NCBI GenBank assembly: GCA_028290245.1
Contig: JAQGKG010000412.1
Span: forward strand, 1 to 6,378
Source of the DNA: Devosia sp.
GTDB lineage: Bacteria; Pseudomonadota; Alphaproteobacteria; Rhizobiales; Devosiaceae
Length of the DNA: 6,378 bases
Reading direction: 5' to 3'
Positions 1 to 6,378 of this stretch are shown in pieces. How positions within the stretch are numbered: the stretch's first letter is position 1; every line of letters begins with the position of its first letter. The notes beneath the pieces were generated by a model, which searched no databases, was not told the origin of the DNA, and worked only from the letters and a program-made list of their open reading frames with translations. Position numbers and translations under genes: made by a program.

Positions 1-171
1 CGGCCGGTCCTGTGCCCAGGTCTCTAATGCAAAATCGGTGAAAGGGACGTCGGTCAGATTGGCACGGATGTTTAGCGTGTTCTGCCAGTTCGCATTCATG
101 CCGATCGCAGCCGCGTACCAGATCACCACGATCGCCAGCAGCACGGTGAGAATGGGAAGGACGCGGTTCAA
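1..171 (-). CDS. ABC transporter permease, N-terminal 57 residues (partial, runs off the left edge)
   Basis: This is the start of an inner-membrane permease subunit, expected to form the channel of the importer whose ATPase lies just upstream. Reading from a TTG at 171-169, the frame stays open to base 1 and begins MNRVLPILTVLLAIVVIWYA. Residues 4-25 form one strongly hydrophobic helix after a short N-terminus with one arginine, followed by a polar stretch (residues 26-57) likely to be periplasmic. The start is supported by a GAGGA Shine-Dalgarno at 182-178, six bases upstream, and by a 4-base TTGA overlap with the ATPase stop, which is typical of coupled ABC genes. Family identification rests mainly on this context, because the conserved EAA loop of the permease lies outside the window. 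I infer a nitrate/sulfonate/taurine-type (BPD_transp_1) permease. The start has no ATG and is easily missed. Confidence 0.85.
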   Translation of the reverse strand, partial: MNRVLPILTVLLAIVVIWYAAAIGMNANWQNTLNIRANLTDVPFTDFALETWAQDRP

Positions 172-956
172 ATGTGATCCTCGTCATAGCTATGCCCGGC
201 CCGCAGTCCGTCACGCACGCGCGCGGCAATCGCCAGAAACTCCGGTGTTTCGCGGCTATCCAGCGGTCGTTCGCGTGGCAGGTTGCTTTTGATGATGTCG
301 GTGACGCGGCCGGGACGCGGCGACATCACCACGATCTTGGTCGACAGGAACACCGCCTCGGGAATCGAATGGGTGACAAAGCAGATGGTCTTTTTCGTGC
401 GATCCCACAGCTTGAGCAGTTCGGAATTGAGATGGTCACGCACGATTTCGTCGAGCGCGCCGAACGGTTCGTCCATCAGCAGCAGGTCGGCGTCAAAGGC
501 CAGCGCGCGCGCAATCGAGGCGCGCTGCTGCATGCCGCCCGATAGCTGCCACGGATATTTCTGCTCGAAGCCGCTGAGGTTCACCAGTTCCATGGTGCGC
601 TTGACGCGCTCGGCCTGTTGGCTTTTCGAGTGACCCATGATTTCGAGCGGCAGCGCGATGTTTTTCTCGATGGTCCGCCATGGATAAAGCGCCGGCGCCT
701 GGAACACATAGCCATAGGCTCGGTCCTTGCGCGCGTTCTCGGGGCTCTGGCCATTGATGGTCAGCGTGCCCGAGGTCGGCTGTTCCAAATCGGCGATGGT
801 GCGCAAAAACGTCGTCTTGCCACAGCCCGACGGCCCGATGAACGACACGAACTCGCCCTTGTCGATGGTCAGGTTGACGTCGCTGAGTGCGACTACGTCG
901 CCGTCATTGGTCTTGAAAGTCAGGCCGAGGTTCTGGGCGGAAACGACAGCGGTCAT
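168..956 (-). CDS. ABC transporter ATP-binding protein, nitrate/sulfonate/taurine (SsuB/TauB/NrtD-like) type
   Basis: This 262-residue protein is the cytoplasmic ATPase that powers an ABC importer. All nucleotide-binding motifs are visible and intact: Walker A GPSGCGKTT at 41-49, Q-loop Q86 in VFQAPALYPWRT, signature LSGGMQQR at 138-145, Walker B LLLMDEP at 158-164 with catalytic E163, D-loop GALD at 166-169 and H-loop H196. The PAL-PW-RT pattern after the Q-loop and the MSPRPGRV segment near the C-terminus are typical of the SsuB/TauB/NrtD branch, and the length fits that family. The ATG at 956-954 lies three bases after the stop of the small membrane protein. Only a weak AAAGA (968-964) precedes it, so its translation may be coupled. 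Position behind the pyrimidine catabolic genes suggests import of a pyrimidine or related nitrogen compound, but the ATPase does not reveal substrate. ThiZ-like ATPases for thiamine precursors belong to the same branch and are an alternative. Confidence 0.95.
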   Translation of the reverse strand: MTAVVSAQNLGLTFKTNDGDVVALSDVNLTIDKGEFVSFIGPSGCGKTTFLRTIADLEQPTSGTLTINGQSPENARKDRAYGYVFQAPALYPWRTIEKNIALPLEIMGHSKSQQAERVKRTMELVNLSGFEQKYPWQLSGGMQQRASIARALAFDADLLLMDEPFGALDEIVRDHLNSELLKLWDRTKKTICFVTHSIPEAVFLSTKIVVMSPRPGRVTDIIKSNLPRERPLDSRETPEFLAIAARVRDGLRAGHSYDEDHI

Positions 957-959
957 AGA

Positions 960-1160
960 CTAATCTTTCGATATCTGATCGTCGTAGACTTGGATGCCGC
1001 GGTCGCTCAAAAGCTTGTTGATTTTGAACTCAATAGCGTGGAGCAGGTAGACAATCGCTCCGACCCCGATGGCAACGTAAGCAGCTGCCAAGTTCGCCTG
1101 TGATGCAGCGACGCTCACCCCAAGCGCCACCACAAGACCAATCCATAACCTCGTCTTCAA
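960..1160 (-). CDS. Small two-helix membrane protein of unknown function (66 aa)
   Basis: I do not recognise this protein. It has a short basic N-terminus (K2, R4), a hydrophobic stretch at about 5-19, a short polar turn (S20-Q21-A22-N23), a second hydrophobic stretch at about 25-43, and a charged tail of about 23 residues (KINKLLSDRG then an acidic end). Charge distribution suggests a hairpin with both ends in the cytoplasm. The first stretch could also be read as a signal peptide (AAS near 18-20), but the second helix argues against secretion. The start is a TTG at 1160-1158, because the nearby ATG at 1165-1163 opens a two-codon frame (ATG TTT TGA). Only a G-rich run (1173-1168) precedes the TTG as a possible ribosome binding site, so the start is uncertain. 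It sits 22 bases after hydA and 3 bases before the ATPase, which strongly suggests a real gene in the operon. A small transporter accessory subunit is possible but is only inference. Confidence 0.7.
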   Translation of the reverse strand: MKTRLWIGLVVALGVSVAASQANLAAAYVAIGVGAIVYLLHAIEFKINKLLSDRGIQVYDDQISKD

Positions 1161-1182
1161 AACATCACCCCCCGCAAACTCA

Positions 1183-2637
1183 TCAAACTCCCGAAGCCGG
1201 GATGCCCGACCGTTCCACCTTGCGCGGCGCGACGATGTCTTTCCACTGGCTAAGCGCCCGGTTCACAGGGTTCTTTGCCTCGCGGCCAACGAACTTGCCA
1301 TGGCCCGGCTCGGCATCGACCGAATTTTCGGTGACCGAAACCTTGCCGCGGCTCAACACGAAGCGCGGCAGACCGGTGACCTCGAAGCCTTCGAACACGT
1401 TATAGTCGATGACCGACTGCTGGCCCTTGGCCGAAATGGTCTTCTTGCGCGTCGGATCCCAGACGATCAGATCGGCATCGGCGCCAACCAGCACGGCGCC
1501 CTTTTTGGGGTAGAGCCCAAGGATTTTGGCGATATTGGTCGAGGTGACGGCGACGAATTCGTTCATCGTCAACCGGCCGGTATTGACGCCGGCGGTCCAT
1601 AGCACGGGCAGGCGATCTTCCAGCCCGCCAGTACCATTCGGAATCTTGGAGAAATTGCCGATGCCATTGCGCTTCTGCGCGGTGGTGAAGGCGCAATGAT
1701 CGGTGGCGACGCAGGATAGCGAGCCCGACTGCAGGCCCGCCCACAGCGAATCCTGATGCTGCTTGTTGCGGAACGGCGGCGACATGACGCGACGGGCCGC
1801 ATGGTCCCAGTCGGCGTTGAAATATTCGCTCTCGTCCAGCGTCAGGTGCTGCACCAACGGCTCGCCATAAACCCGCATGCCTTTCTGGCGCGCCCGACGG
1901 ATGGCTTCATGCGCCTGCTCGGAGGAGACGTGGACGACATAGAGCGGCACGCCGGCCATGTCGGCGATCATGATGGCGCGATTGGTCGCCTCGCCTTCGA
2001 CTTCCGGCGGACGAGAATAGGCGTGCCCCTCTGGGCCGTTATTGCCCTCGGCTAGCAGCTTTGCCGTCATCGCCGCGACGATATCGCCGTTTTCGGCATG
2101 TACCAGCGGCAGCGCGCCGAGGTCGGCACAGCGCGAAAACGACGAGAACATCTCATCGTCGTTGACCATCAGGGAACCCTTGTAGGCCATGAAATGCTTG
2201 AAGCTGGTAATGCCGCGATCGACCACCTCGGCCATTTCGCGCCACACCTGCTCGCTCCACCAAGTGATCGCCATATGAAAGCTATAATCGGCCGAGGCCT
2301 TGCCGGTCTTGTTATCCCACATCTGCAGCGCCTCGAGCAGGCTCTGGTTCGGGTTGGGCAGGCAGAAATCCACCACCATGGTAGTGCCGCCGGCTAGACC
2401 TGCACGGGTGCCACTTTCGAAGTCATCGGCCGAGTAAGTGCCCATGAACGGCATTTCGAGATGGGTATGCGGATCGATGCCGCCCGGCATGATGTAGCAG
2501 CCCGTCGCGTCGAGCACGTCGTCACCACTGAGGTTCGGCCCGATCTCGACGATGACATCGCCCTCGATCTTGACGTCTGCCTTGTAGGTGAGATCGGCTG
2601 TAACGATCGTGCCGTTCTTGATGACAGTGCTGCCCAT
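1183..2637 (-). CDS. hydA: Dihydropyrimidinase (D-hydantoinase family)
   Basis: This 484-residue cytoplasmic, binuclear zinc amidohydrolase opens the ring of dihydrouracil or dihydrothymine to N-carbamoyl-beta-alanine or N-carbamoyl-3-aminoisobutyrate; the family also hydrolyses 5-substituted hydantoins. The expected metal ligands are all present: H57 and H59 in GIDPHTHLE, the lysine to be carbamylated K147 in SFKHFMAYKG, H180 in VHAENGD, H236 in VVHVSSEQAH and D313 in ATDHCAF. Y152, five residues after K147, matches the conserved substrate-binding tyrosine. The length is normal for the family and the product looks intact. The ATG at 2637-2635 follows AAGGGAG (2654-2648) with a 10-base spacing, slightly long. 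Following the carbamoyl amidohydrolase and downstream of beta-alanine-converting enzymes, it is much more likely a pyrimidine enzyme than an allantoinase or a purely hydantoin-specific one. The 149-base leader upstream may carry its own promoter and operator. Confidence 0.96.
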   Translation of the reverse strand: MGSTVIKNGTIVTADLTYKADVKIEGDVIVEIGPNLSGDDVLDATGCYIMPGGIDPHTHLEMPFMGTYSADDFESGTRAGLAGGTTMVVDFCLPNPNQSLLEALQMWDNKTGKASADYSFHMAITWWSEQVWREMAEVVDRGITSFKHFMAYKGSLMVNDDEMFSSFSRCADLGALPLVHAENGDIVAAMTAKLLAEGNNGPEGHAYSRPPEVEGEATNRAIMIADMAGVPLYVVHVSSEQAHEAIRRARQKGMRVYGEPLVQHLTLDESEYFNADWDHAARRVMSPPFRNKQHQDSLWAGLQSGSLSCVATDHCAFTTAQKRNGIGNFSKIPNGTGGLEDRLPVLWTAGVNTGRLTMNEFVAVTSTNIAKILGLYPKKGAVLVGADADLIVWDPTRKKTISAKGQQSVIDYNVFEGFEVTGLPRFVLSRGKVSVTENSVDAEPGHGKFVGREAKNPVNRALSQWKDIVAPRKVERSGIPASGV

Positions 2638-2647
2638 TTTTTGTTCG

Positions 2648-2655
2648 CTCCCTTA
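2648..2655 (-). promoter_or_regulatory. Ribosome binding site of hydA
   Basis: The minus strand reads TAAGGGAG here, ten bases before the ATG of hydA with an A-rich spacer. It supports that ATG; no other in-frame start nearby has a better site. Confidence 0.6.
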
Positions 2656-2668
2656 GTCAATTCACGCA

Positions 2669-2698
2669 ATTATCAAGCTTGGCCGCCTGTCCTGCCGA
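2669..2698 (-). promoter_or_regulatory. Candidate internal promoter for hydA and the transporter genes
   Basis: On the minus strand a GATAAT (2674-2669, five of six matches to TATAAT) lies 18 bases after TCGGCA (2698-2693, four of six matches to TTGACA). The -10 box falls in a small AT-rich island in otherwise GC-rich DNA, about 30 bases before the hydA start codon. The adjoining palindrome (2703-2719) would sit just upstream of the -35 box. The -35 match is weak, so this is only a candidate. Confidence 0.35.
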
Positions 2699-2702
2699 CC
2701 GC

Positions 2703-2719
2703 CTTGCATGCATTGCAAG
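2703..2719. promoter_or_regulatory. Perfect inverted repeat, candidate operator
   Basis: CTTGCATGCATTGCAAG has 6-base perfect arms (CTTGCA and TGCAAG) around a 5-base centre TGCAT. Its length and symmetry fit a site for a dimeric repressor or activator, and it lies in the only sizeable gap of the operon, immediately upstream of a possible -35 box. It does not match the RutR-type consensus as I remember it (TTGACCA-N2-TGGTCAA), so another regulator is implied if it is functional. It is too short and lacks a T-run for a terminator. Confidence 0.45.
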
Positions 2720-2786
2720 TTCGGTGCCAGTTGCGGCGCGTCGAACCCCCTCAGGTGACGCGCCAGCGACTTGTTCGTTCAGCCCA

Positions 2787-4040
2787 TCATTCGCCGACGA
2801 TCTCCGCCGTCTCGACCACGGCGTGGAACAGCACGTCGGCCCCTGCGGCTGCCCACTCGCGCGAAATTTCCTCGGCTTCGTTATGCGACAGCCCGCCAAC
2901 ACAGGGGCACATGATCATGGTGCTAGGTGCGATGCGGTTGGTCCAGCAGGCGTCGTGGCCAGCGCCGGAGATGATGTCCATGTGGCTGTAGCCGAGCTTT
3001 TCGGCGGCGGAGCGCACGCGCGACACCAGCGTTGGATCGAAGGTCACCGGATCGAAATGGCCAACGGCTTCCATGGCGTAACCGACGCCGAGCTCGGTGC
3101 AGATCGCCTGGGCTTTGGCTTCGATCTGCTCGCGCATCGAGGTTAGTTTATCCAGACTCGGCGAGCGAATATCGACGGTGAACACCACCGTCCCCGGCAG
3201 CACGTTGCGGGAATTTGGCGAGAATTTCATCTGCCCGACGCCACCGACAGTGCCCGGCTGGTGCGCCATGGCGATCTCCTGCACGGCTTCGATAATGCGG
3301 GCGGTGGCGAGGCCGGCGTTGACCCGCATCAGCATTGGCGTCGAGCCGGTATGGGCTTCACGGCCCGTCAGGGTAAATTCGAGCCACCACAGGCCCTGAC
3401 CGTGGGTGACGACGCCGATCTGCTTGTTTTCCGCTTCGAGGATCGGGCCCTGCTCGATGTGATACTCGAAATAGGCATGCATCTTGCGCGCGCCGACGAC
3501 TTCCTCGCCGCGCCAGCCGATGCGGGCCAACTCGTCGCCATAGGTCAACCCCGCCGGGTCCTTGCGCGAATAGGCGTAGTCCTGGGTGTGAATGCCGGCG
3601 AAGACGCCTGAGGCCAGCATGGCCGGTGCAAAGCGCGCACCCTCTTCATTGGCCCAGTTGGTGACGACGATCGGGTGCCTGGTCTTGATCCCGAGGTCGT
3701 TCATCGAGCGCACCACTTCGAGCGCCGCCAGCACGCCGAGCACGCCGTCATACTTGCCGCCCGTCGGCTGCGTATCGAGATGGCTGCCGACATACACCGG
3801 CAGCGCATCGGGATCCGTGCCCGGCCGGGTCATGAACATGGTGCCCATCTGGTCGACGCCCATCGTCAGCCCGGCGTCGCTACACCAGCGCTGGAACAGC
3901 CGCCGGCCTTCGCCATCCTCGTCGGTCAGCGTCTGACGATTATTGCCCCCGGCAATGCCGGGGCCAATCTGCGCCATCTCCATCAAGCTGTCCCAGAGCC
4001 GATCGCCATTGATCCGAAGGTTTTCTCCTGGGGCAGACAT
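2787..4040 (-). CDS. Zn-dependent M20-family amidohydrolase (N-carbamoyl-beta-alanine / N-carbamoyl-L-amino acid hydrolase)
   Basis: This 417-residue cytoplasmic hydrolase most likely performs the beta-ureidopropionase step, splitting N-carbamoyl-beta-alanine or N-carbamoyl-3-aminoisobutyrate into the beta-amino acid, CO2 and ammonia. It carries the hydantoinase/carbamoylase pattern of the M20 metallopeptidase fold: H87 in GSHLDTQPTGGKYDG, the bridging D98 in the same motif, E132-E133 in ANEEGARF (catalytic base and metal ligand), H194 in EYHIEQGP, and H386 in GGLSHNEAEE. The dimerisation domain is expected at about 215-330 (HTGSTPM, PNSRNVLPG). Length is typical. Allantoate amidohydrolase and L-carbamoylase are close relatives that sequence alone cannot exclude; the neighbours favour the pyrimidine role. 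The ATG at 4040-4038 follows a full AGGAGG (4055-4050), whose bases overlap the mmsA stop codon, so the two genes are probably translationally coupled. Confidence 0.93.
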   Translation of the reverse strand: MSAPGENLRINGDRLWDSLMEMAQIGPGIAGGNNRQTLTDEDGEGRRLFQRWCSDAGLTMGVDQMGTMFMTRPGTDPDALPVYVGSHLDTQPTGGKYDGVLGVLAALEVVRSMNDLGIKTRHPIVVTNWANEEGARFAPAMLASGVFAGIHTQDYAYSRKDPAGLTYGDELARIGWRGEEVVGARKMHAYFEYHIEQGPILEAENKQIGVVTHGQGLWWLEFTLTGREAHTGSTPMLMRVNAGLATARIIEAVQEIAMAHQPGTVGGVGQMKFSPNSRNVLPGTVVFTVDIRSPSLDKLTSMREQIEAKAQAICTELGVGYAMEAVGHFDPVTFDPTLVSRVRSAAEKLGYSHMDIISGAGHDACWTNRIAPSTMIMCPCVGGLSHNEAEEISREWAAAGADVLFHAVVETAEIVGE

Positions 4041-4049
4041 ATGGGCGTG

Positions 4050-4053
4050 CCTC

Positions 4054-4055
<2 letters not shown>
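4050..4055 (-). promoter_or_regulatory. Consensus Shine-Dalgarno overlapping the mmsA stop
   Basis: The minus strand reads AGGAGG nine bases before the amidohydrolase ATG, and its first two bases are the last two of the mmsA TAG stop (4056-4054). Ribosomes ending mmsA therefore stop on the initiation site of the next gene, an arrangement that usually means coupled translation. Confidence 0.75.
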
Positions 4056-5547
<1,492 letters not shown>

Positions 5548-5551
5548 GAGA

Positions 5552-5560
5552 CCCTCCCCT
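5552..5560 (-). promoter_or_regulatory. Strong ribosome binding site of mmsA
   Basis: The minus strand reads AGGGGAGGG, with the GGAGG core (5557-5553) five bases before the mmsA ATG. It lies eight bases after the end of the nested dyad at 5569-5610, so a hairpin there could influence its accessibility. Confidence 0.7.
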
Positions 5561-5568
5561 TCAGGATA

Positions 5569-5610
5569 GGAACGAGAATTCTATTTTGGAAGATATAGAA
5601 CGGTTGTTCC
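5569..5610 (-). repeat. Nested symmetric dyad in the aminotransferase-mmsA gap
   Basis: Two pairs of inverted arms share one centre (5589.5). The outer pair is GGAAC (5569-5573) and GTTCC (5606-5610); the inner pair is TTCTAT (5579-5584) and ATAGAA (5595-5600). They are separated on each side by exactly five bases, with a ten-base central loop. In the mRNA this could form an extended stem with one internal loop, placed between the aminotransferase stop and the mmsA ribosome binding site. The tract is AT-rich compared with its surroundings. It could be a processing or stability element or a protein site; there is no T-run for a terminator. Confidence 0.45.
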
Positions 5611-5613
5611 ATT

Positions 5614-6378
5614 TTACTCAAGCGTCTTGAGGATGTCGGCAAGCGTGCCCACGATTTGGTCGATATGGCTTTTTTCGACGATCAGTGGCGGCGACAGCGC
5701 GATGGTGTCTCCGGTGGTGCGGATCAAAACGCCGGCCTCGAAGGCTTTGAGGAAGGCCGAAAACGCCCGTTTGGTTGGCTGCCCGGCAATCGGCTGCAAC
5801 TCGATGGCGCCGACGAGGCCAATGTTGCGCACGTCGATGACGTTGGGCAGGCCCTTGAGCGAATGCAGCGCTTCCTCGAAATAGGGCGCCATTTCCGCAC
5901 CGCGTGTCAGCAGGCCCTCTTCCTTGTACGTCTCCAGCGTCGCGAGACCAGCCGCCGAAGCGATCGGATTGCCGGAATAAGTGTAGCCGTGGAAAAACTC
6001 GATGACATGTTCCGGACCGCCCATGAAGGCATCGTGGATTTCCGAGCTGACCAGCACCGCGCCCATCGGGATCACGCCATTGGTCAGGCCCTTTGCTGTG
6101 ACCATGATGTCGGGCGTCACGCCGAAATAATCGGCGCCGAAGGGCGTGCCGAGACGACCGAAGCCGGTGATGACTTCGTCGAAAATCAGCAGGATGCCAT
6201 GCTTCTTGGTGATGTCGCGCAGGCGCTGCAGGTAGCCCGCGGGCGGGATCAACACGCCGGTCGAGCCAGCAACCGGCTCGACGATGACGGCCGCAATGGT
6301 TGAGGCATCGTGCAGCGTGACGATGCGTTCCAGTTCGTCGGCGAGTTCCACGCCATATTCCGGCAGGCCTTTGGAGAA
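5614..6378 (-). CDS. Omega-amino acid (beta-alanine):pyruvate aminotransferase, class III, C-terminal 254 residues (partial)
   Basis: This is the C-terminal part of a PLP-dependent class III aminotransferase; the N-terminus lies beyond the right edge. The frame is open to base 6378 and starts FSKGLPEYGVELADELERI. Members have about 440-450 residues, so roughly 190 are missing. In fragment numbering the visible landmarks are EPVAGSTGV at 34-42, the PLP pyridine-binding aspartate D67 in LIFDEVITGFGR, the Schiff-base lysine K96 in TAKGLTNG, FFHGYTYSGNP (phosphate-binding region), and LIRTTGDTIALSPPL near the end. These match the omega-amino acid:pyruvate aminotransferase branch. It probably moves the amino group of beta-alanine or 3-aminoisobutyrate to pyruvate, giving malonate or methylmalonate semialdehyde for MmsA. 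Other omega-transaminases (for taurine, GABA or aromatic amines) are close relatives, so substrate assignment rests largely on context. The GTG at 6351-6349 is an internal valine codon, not a start. Confidence 0.94.
   Translation of the reverse strand, partial: FSKGLPEYGVELADELERIVTLHDASTIAAVIVEPVAGSTGVLIPPAGYLQRLRDITKKHGILLIFDEVITGFGRLGTPFGADYFGVTPDIMVTAKGLTNGVIPMGAVLVSSEIHDAFMGGPEHVIEFFHGYTYSGNPIASAAGLATLETYKEEGLLTRGAEMAPYFEEALHSLKGLPNVIDVRNIGLVGAIELQPIAGQPTKRAFSAFLKAFEAGVLIRTTGDTIALSPPLIVEKSHIDQIVGTLADILKTLE

Larger units (their letters stand above)
2638..2786 (-). other. Largest intergenic gap, leader of hydA
   Basis: These 149 bases separate the amidohydrolase stop from the hydA start, in an operon whose other gaps are 66 bases or less. 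The gap contains the 17-base palindrome at 2703-2719, a weak promoter candidate, and the hydA ribosome binding site. A near-identical decamer occurs at both ends (TTGTTCGCTC at 2641-2650 and TTGTTCGTTC at 2771-2780, plus strand, 9 of 10). I see no convincing small gene here and no stem followed by a T-run that would mark a terminator. Confidence 0.6.

Noticed and set aside
244..252. Apparent loss of the catalytic glutamate in MmsA (protein residues 244-252, QALGGAKNH)
   Set aside because: This replacement is normal for CoA-acylating semialdehyde dehydrogenases and is not a defect. The numbers given are residues of the mmsA product (gene at 4054-5547), not window bases.
1163..1165. ATG as start of the small membrane protein
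   Set aside because: It reads ATG TTT TGA and stops at once; the TTG at 1160-1158 is the first usable start in the conserved-looking frame.
2703..2719. Reading the palindrome as a transcription terminator
   Set aside because: The stem would be only 6 base pairs and no U-run follows on either strand.
2461..2991. A plus-strand frame of 176 codons spanning the hydA leader
   Set aside because: It is the only long frame that crosses the gap, but both ends lie opposite conserved coding sequence and the product is low-complexity and unrecognisable.
5578..5606. Possible promoter before mmsA (TAGAAT at 5583-5578, minus strand)
   Set aside because: The -10 box is good, but no acceptable -35 hexamer lies 16-18 bases upstream, and the AT-rich tract is better explained by the dyad.
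5656..6303. A 215-codon plus-strand frame opposite the aminotransferase
   Set aside because: Same reason: it mirrors a conserved coding region, has no family resemblance and no clear ribosome binding site.

Overview
The window is one compact, GC-rich block read entirely on the minus strand, so transcription runs from high to low coordinates. Seven genes are supported; the first and last are cut by the window edges. In transcription order they are: a class III omega-amino acid:pyruvate aminotransferase (C-terminal part), a CoA-acylating (methyl)malonate-semialdehyde dehydrogenase (mmsA), an M20-family N-carbamoyl amino acid/N-carbamoyl-beta-alanine amidohydrolase, a dihydropyrimidinase (hydA), an unrecognised 66-residue two-helix membrane protein, and then the ATPase and the start of the permease of a nitrate/sulfonate/taurine-type ABC importer. 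The gene content, GC-rich codon use and protein flavour suggest an alphaproteobacterium, probably of the Hyphomicrobiales (Rhizobiales). That is inference; no taxonomic marker is present.

Together the enzymes make up the lower reductive pyrimidine pathway. Dihydropyrimidinase opens dihydrouracil or dihydrothymine. The amidohydrolase removes the carbamoyl group, giving beta-alanine or 3-aminoisobutyrate with CO2 and ammonia. The aminotransferase makes malonate or methylmalonate semialdehyde, and MmsA converts these to acetyl-CoA or propionyl-CoA. The step before these, dihydropyrimidine dehydrogenase (PreT/PreA type), is not in the window. The ABC transporter downstream is likely to bring in a pyrimidine or related compound. 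Its substrate-binding protein is not in the window.

Layout: 6378-5614 aminotransferase (partial); 5613-5548 intercistronic gap with a nested dyad symmetry and the mmsA ribosome binding site; 5547-4054 mmsA; 4040-2787 amidohydrolase, whose Shine-Dalgarno overlaps the mmsA stop; 2786-2638 the largest gap (149 bases), with a perfect 17-base palindrome and a possible internal promoter; 2637-1183 hydA; 1160-960 small membrane protein; 956-168 ABC ATPase; 171-1 ABC permease (partial), overlapping the ATPase stop by 4 bases. No gene-free stretch exceeds 150 bases. I see no RNA gene, mobile element, CRISPR array or convincing terminator.

The biochemistry is known. The points most worth a second look are the small membrane protein between enzymes and transporter, the palindrome before hydA, the symmetric dyad before mmsA, and the unassigned substrate of the transporter.
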